A DNA stretch of 64,000 nucleotides, taken from contig UCEZ01000019.1 in the NCBI GenBank assembly GCA_900471525.1, positions 124,001-188,000 of the forward strand. The letters run 5' to 3'. Position numbers and translations under genes: made by a program. Below are positions 63,014 to 64,000 of the stretch, one piece after another. How positions within the stretch are numbered: the stretch's first letter is position 1; each line of letters begins with the position of its first letter. The notes under the pieces are model-generated. The model saw nothing but the letters and a program-made list of their open reading frames with translations, did no database searches and was not told the origin of the DNA. The DNA is from Hyphomicrobiales bacterium. GTDB taxonomy: Bacteria; Pseudomonadota; Alphaproteobacteria; Rhizobiales; Rhizobiaceae.

Positions 63014-64000
63014 TCACATGGCAAAAATCTTGCCGGGATTGAAGATGTTGCCGGGGTCCAGCGCCCGCTTCACCTGTCGCATGAGATCGAGCGCATCGCC
63101 AAGTTCGGCTTCGAGAAACGGCATTTTGCCCTGGCCGATGCCGTGCTCACCAGTGCAGGTGCCATCCATCGCCAGCGCACGTCCGTTGAGGCGCGCGACG
63201 AAAGCCTCTGCCTTGGCAATATCGGCATCGTCTTTATCGTCGAACAACAGGCCGACGTGGAAATTGCCATCCCCGGCATGTCCGACAATCGGGGCGATCA
63301 GACCATGCGCAGCGATATCCTCGTGCGTCGCCTCGACGCAATCCGCCAGCCGCGAGATCGGCACGCAGACATCGGTGGACAGGATCGCCAGATCCGGCGC
63401 CAAGCTCTTCTGCGCCCAATAAGCATTGTGCCGCGCCTTCCAAAGCGCATTGCGCTCCTCGGTGTTGGCAGTCCACTGGAACTCGGAACTGCCAAATTCG
63501 GCGGCGATTTCGGCAAACTGCTTCGATTGCAACGCGACGCTCTCAGCATTCCCATGAAACTCGACGAACAGCGTCGGCGCTTCCGGAAAGGACAGGCCCG
63601 AATAGGCATTGCTCGCCTTCATCTGCAAGGCGTCGAGCAGCTCGATGCGGGCGACAGGAATACCCGACTGTATTGTCAGGATCACCGTATTGCAGGCATC
63701 CCCCACCGATGGAAAAGAACAGACGCCGCCTGCGATCAGTTCGGGAATGCCCTGCAGCCTGAGCGTGATCGATGTGAGGATACCGAGCGTCCCTTCCGCC
63801 CCGACGAACAAACGTGTGAGGTCGTAACCGGCCGATGACTTCTTGGCGCGGTGTGCGGTGCGGATTTCCTTGCCACCCGCAGTCACTGCGGTCACCGCCA
63901 GCACATTGTCCTTCATCGTGCCGTAGCGCACCGCATTGGTGCCTGAAGCCCGCGTCGATGTCATGCCACCGATCGAGGCATTGGCGCCAGGATCTATCGG
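63014..64000 (-). CDS. GlcD-like FAD-linked oxidase (D-lactate/glycolate dehydrogenase type), N-terminus cut by window edge
   Basis: FAD-dependent dehydrogenase of D-2-hydroxy acids. The visible 328 codons start within the FAD-binding domain (PIDPGANASIGGMTSTRASGTNAVRYGTMKDNVLAVTAV) and include GYDLTRLFVGAEGTLGILTSITLRL and the C-terminal GHAGDGNFHVGLLFD, TGEHGIGQGKMPFLEAELG. The closest type is eukaryotic/bacterial D-lactate dehydrogenase (cytochrome). The first third lies beyond the right edge. Confidence 0.93.
   Translation of the reverse strand, partial: PIDPGANASIGGMTSTRASGTNAVRYGTMKDNVLAVTAVTAGGKEIRTAHRAKKSSAGYDLTRLFVGAEGTLGILTSITLRLQGIPELIAGGVCSFPSVGDACNTVILTIQSGIPVARIELLDALQMKASNAYSGLSFPEAPTLFVEFHGNAESVALQSKQFAEIAAEFGSSEFQWTANTEERNALWKARHNAYWAQKSLAPDLAILSTDVCVPISRLADCVEATHEDIAAHGLIAPIVGHAGDGNFHVGLLFDDKDDADIAKAEAFVARLNGRALAMDGTCTGEHGIGQGKMPFLEAELGDALDLMRQVKRALDPGNIFNPGKIFAM

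Noticed and set aside
61746-63422. 558-codon open frame on the plus strand
   Set aside because: Antisense to the AsmA gene and spans the gap to the FAD oxidase; no domain, Arg-rich composition.

Overview
The window is a chromosomal segment of an alphaproteobacterium, most likely a member of the Rhizobiaceae (Rhizobium/Agrobacterium-type). The evidence is the circularly permuted two-piece tmRNA with the tag ANDNYAEARLAA, an alpha-type SspB adaptor next to it, the block thyA - GST - folA - hflK - hflC - DUF2065 - degP - serB - miaA - ilvI - ilvH, and even, high-GC, densely packed coding with many short operons and divergent regulator/target pairs. I see no insertion sequence, integrase, phage block, CRISPR array, rRNA or tRNA. 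Nearly every gene looks intact; only the two edge genes (PhzF-like on the left, a GlcD-type FAD oxidase on the right) are cut by the window.

Layout. 1-6.9 kb: PhzF-like isomerase, NUDIX hydrolase and an EEP-fold nuclease/phosphatase on the minus strand, a small secreted DUF4189 protein, then a three-gene ABC importer of the ferric/organic-anion type. 7-16.5 kb: a CASTOR/POLLUX-type ion channel, an aldo/keto reductase, an AsnC/Lrp regulator divergent from a RocB-like M20 peptidase, a class I/II aminotransferase, and a BetI-like regulator divergent from a choline-type binding protein (ChoX-like) fused by operon to a zinc alcohol dehydrogenase. 16.5-24 kb: a 33-residue membrane micropeptide, ilvC and its TetR neighbour, three small exported proteins in a row, LysR/PRISE reductase, an NDH-2-like dehydrogenase and a second Lrp-type regulator divergent from an amino-acid racemase.

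24.8-36.8 kb: MarR-GNAT fusion, FAD monooxygenase, the HxlR/NmrA pair resembling E. coli ytfH/qorB, pdxJ, a membrane-anchored winged-helix-type protein, a MerR protein with an extra LuxR-like C-terminus, a RecD-like helicase, an AbrB-family membrane protein, an ECF sigma/anti-sigma operon led by a PF03640 secreted protein, and an ArsR/AHSA1 pair. 37.2-43.2 kb: a cobalt-type nitrile hydratase operon that also appears to include a LysE exporter and a DUF4239 membrane protein, then SDR-DoxX/DUF2269 and another aldo/keto reductase. 43.2-57 kb: ilvIH with a readable attenuator, a HerA-like ATPase, and the conserved miaA-to-thyA block. 57-64 kb: DUF2853, tmRNA, sspB, DUF4169, a ribbon-helix-helix protein, a very long AsmA-family protein and the partial FAD oxidase.

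How parts work together. ilvIH and ilvC supply the first two common steps of branched-chain amino acid synthesis; the ilvIH leader encodes an 18-residue peptide in which 8 residues are Ile, Leu or Val, followed by alternative hairpins and a U-tract terminator. tmRNA and SspB form a rescue-and-degradation pair: tmRNA adds the tag and SspB hands tagged proteins to ClpXP. hflKC and degP are membrane and periplasmic quality control; folA and thyA form the thymidylate/folate pair. The points that most deserve a second look are the apparently leaderless ilvIH attenuator peptide, the exporter/membrane-protein/nitrile-hydratase operon without an amidase, the 33-residue peptide downstream of ilvC, the MerR-LuxR fusion and the orphan ChoX-dehydrogenase pair.
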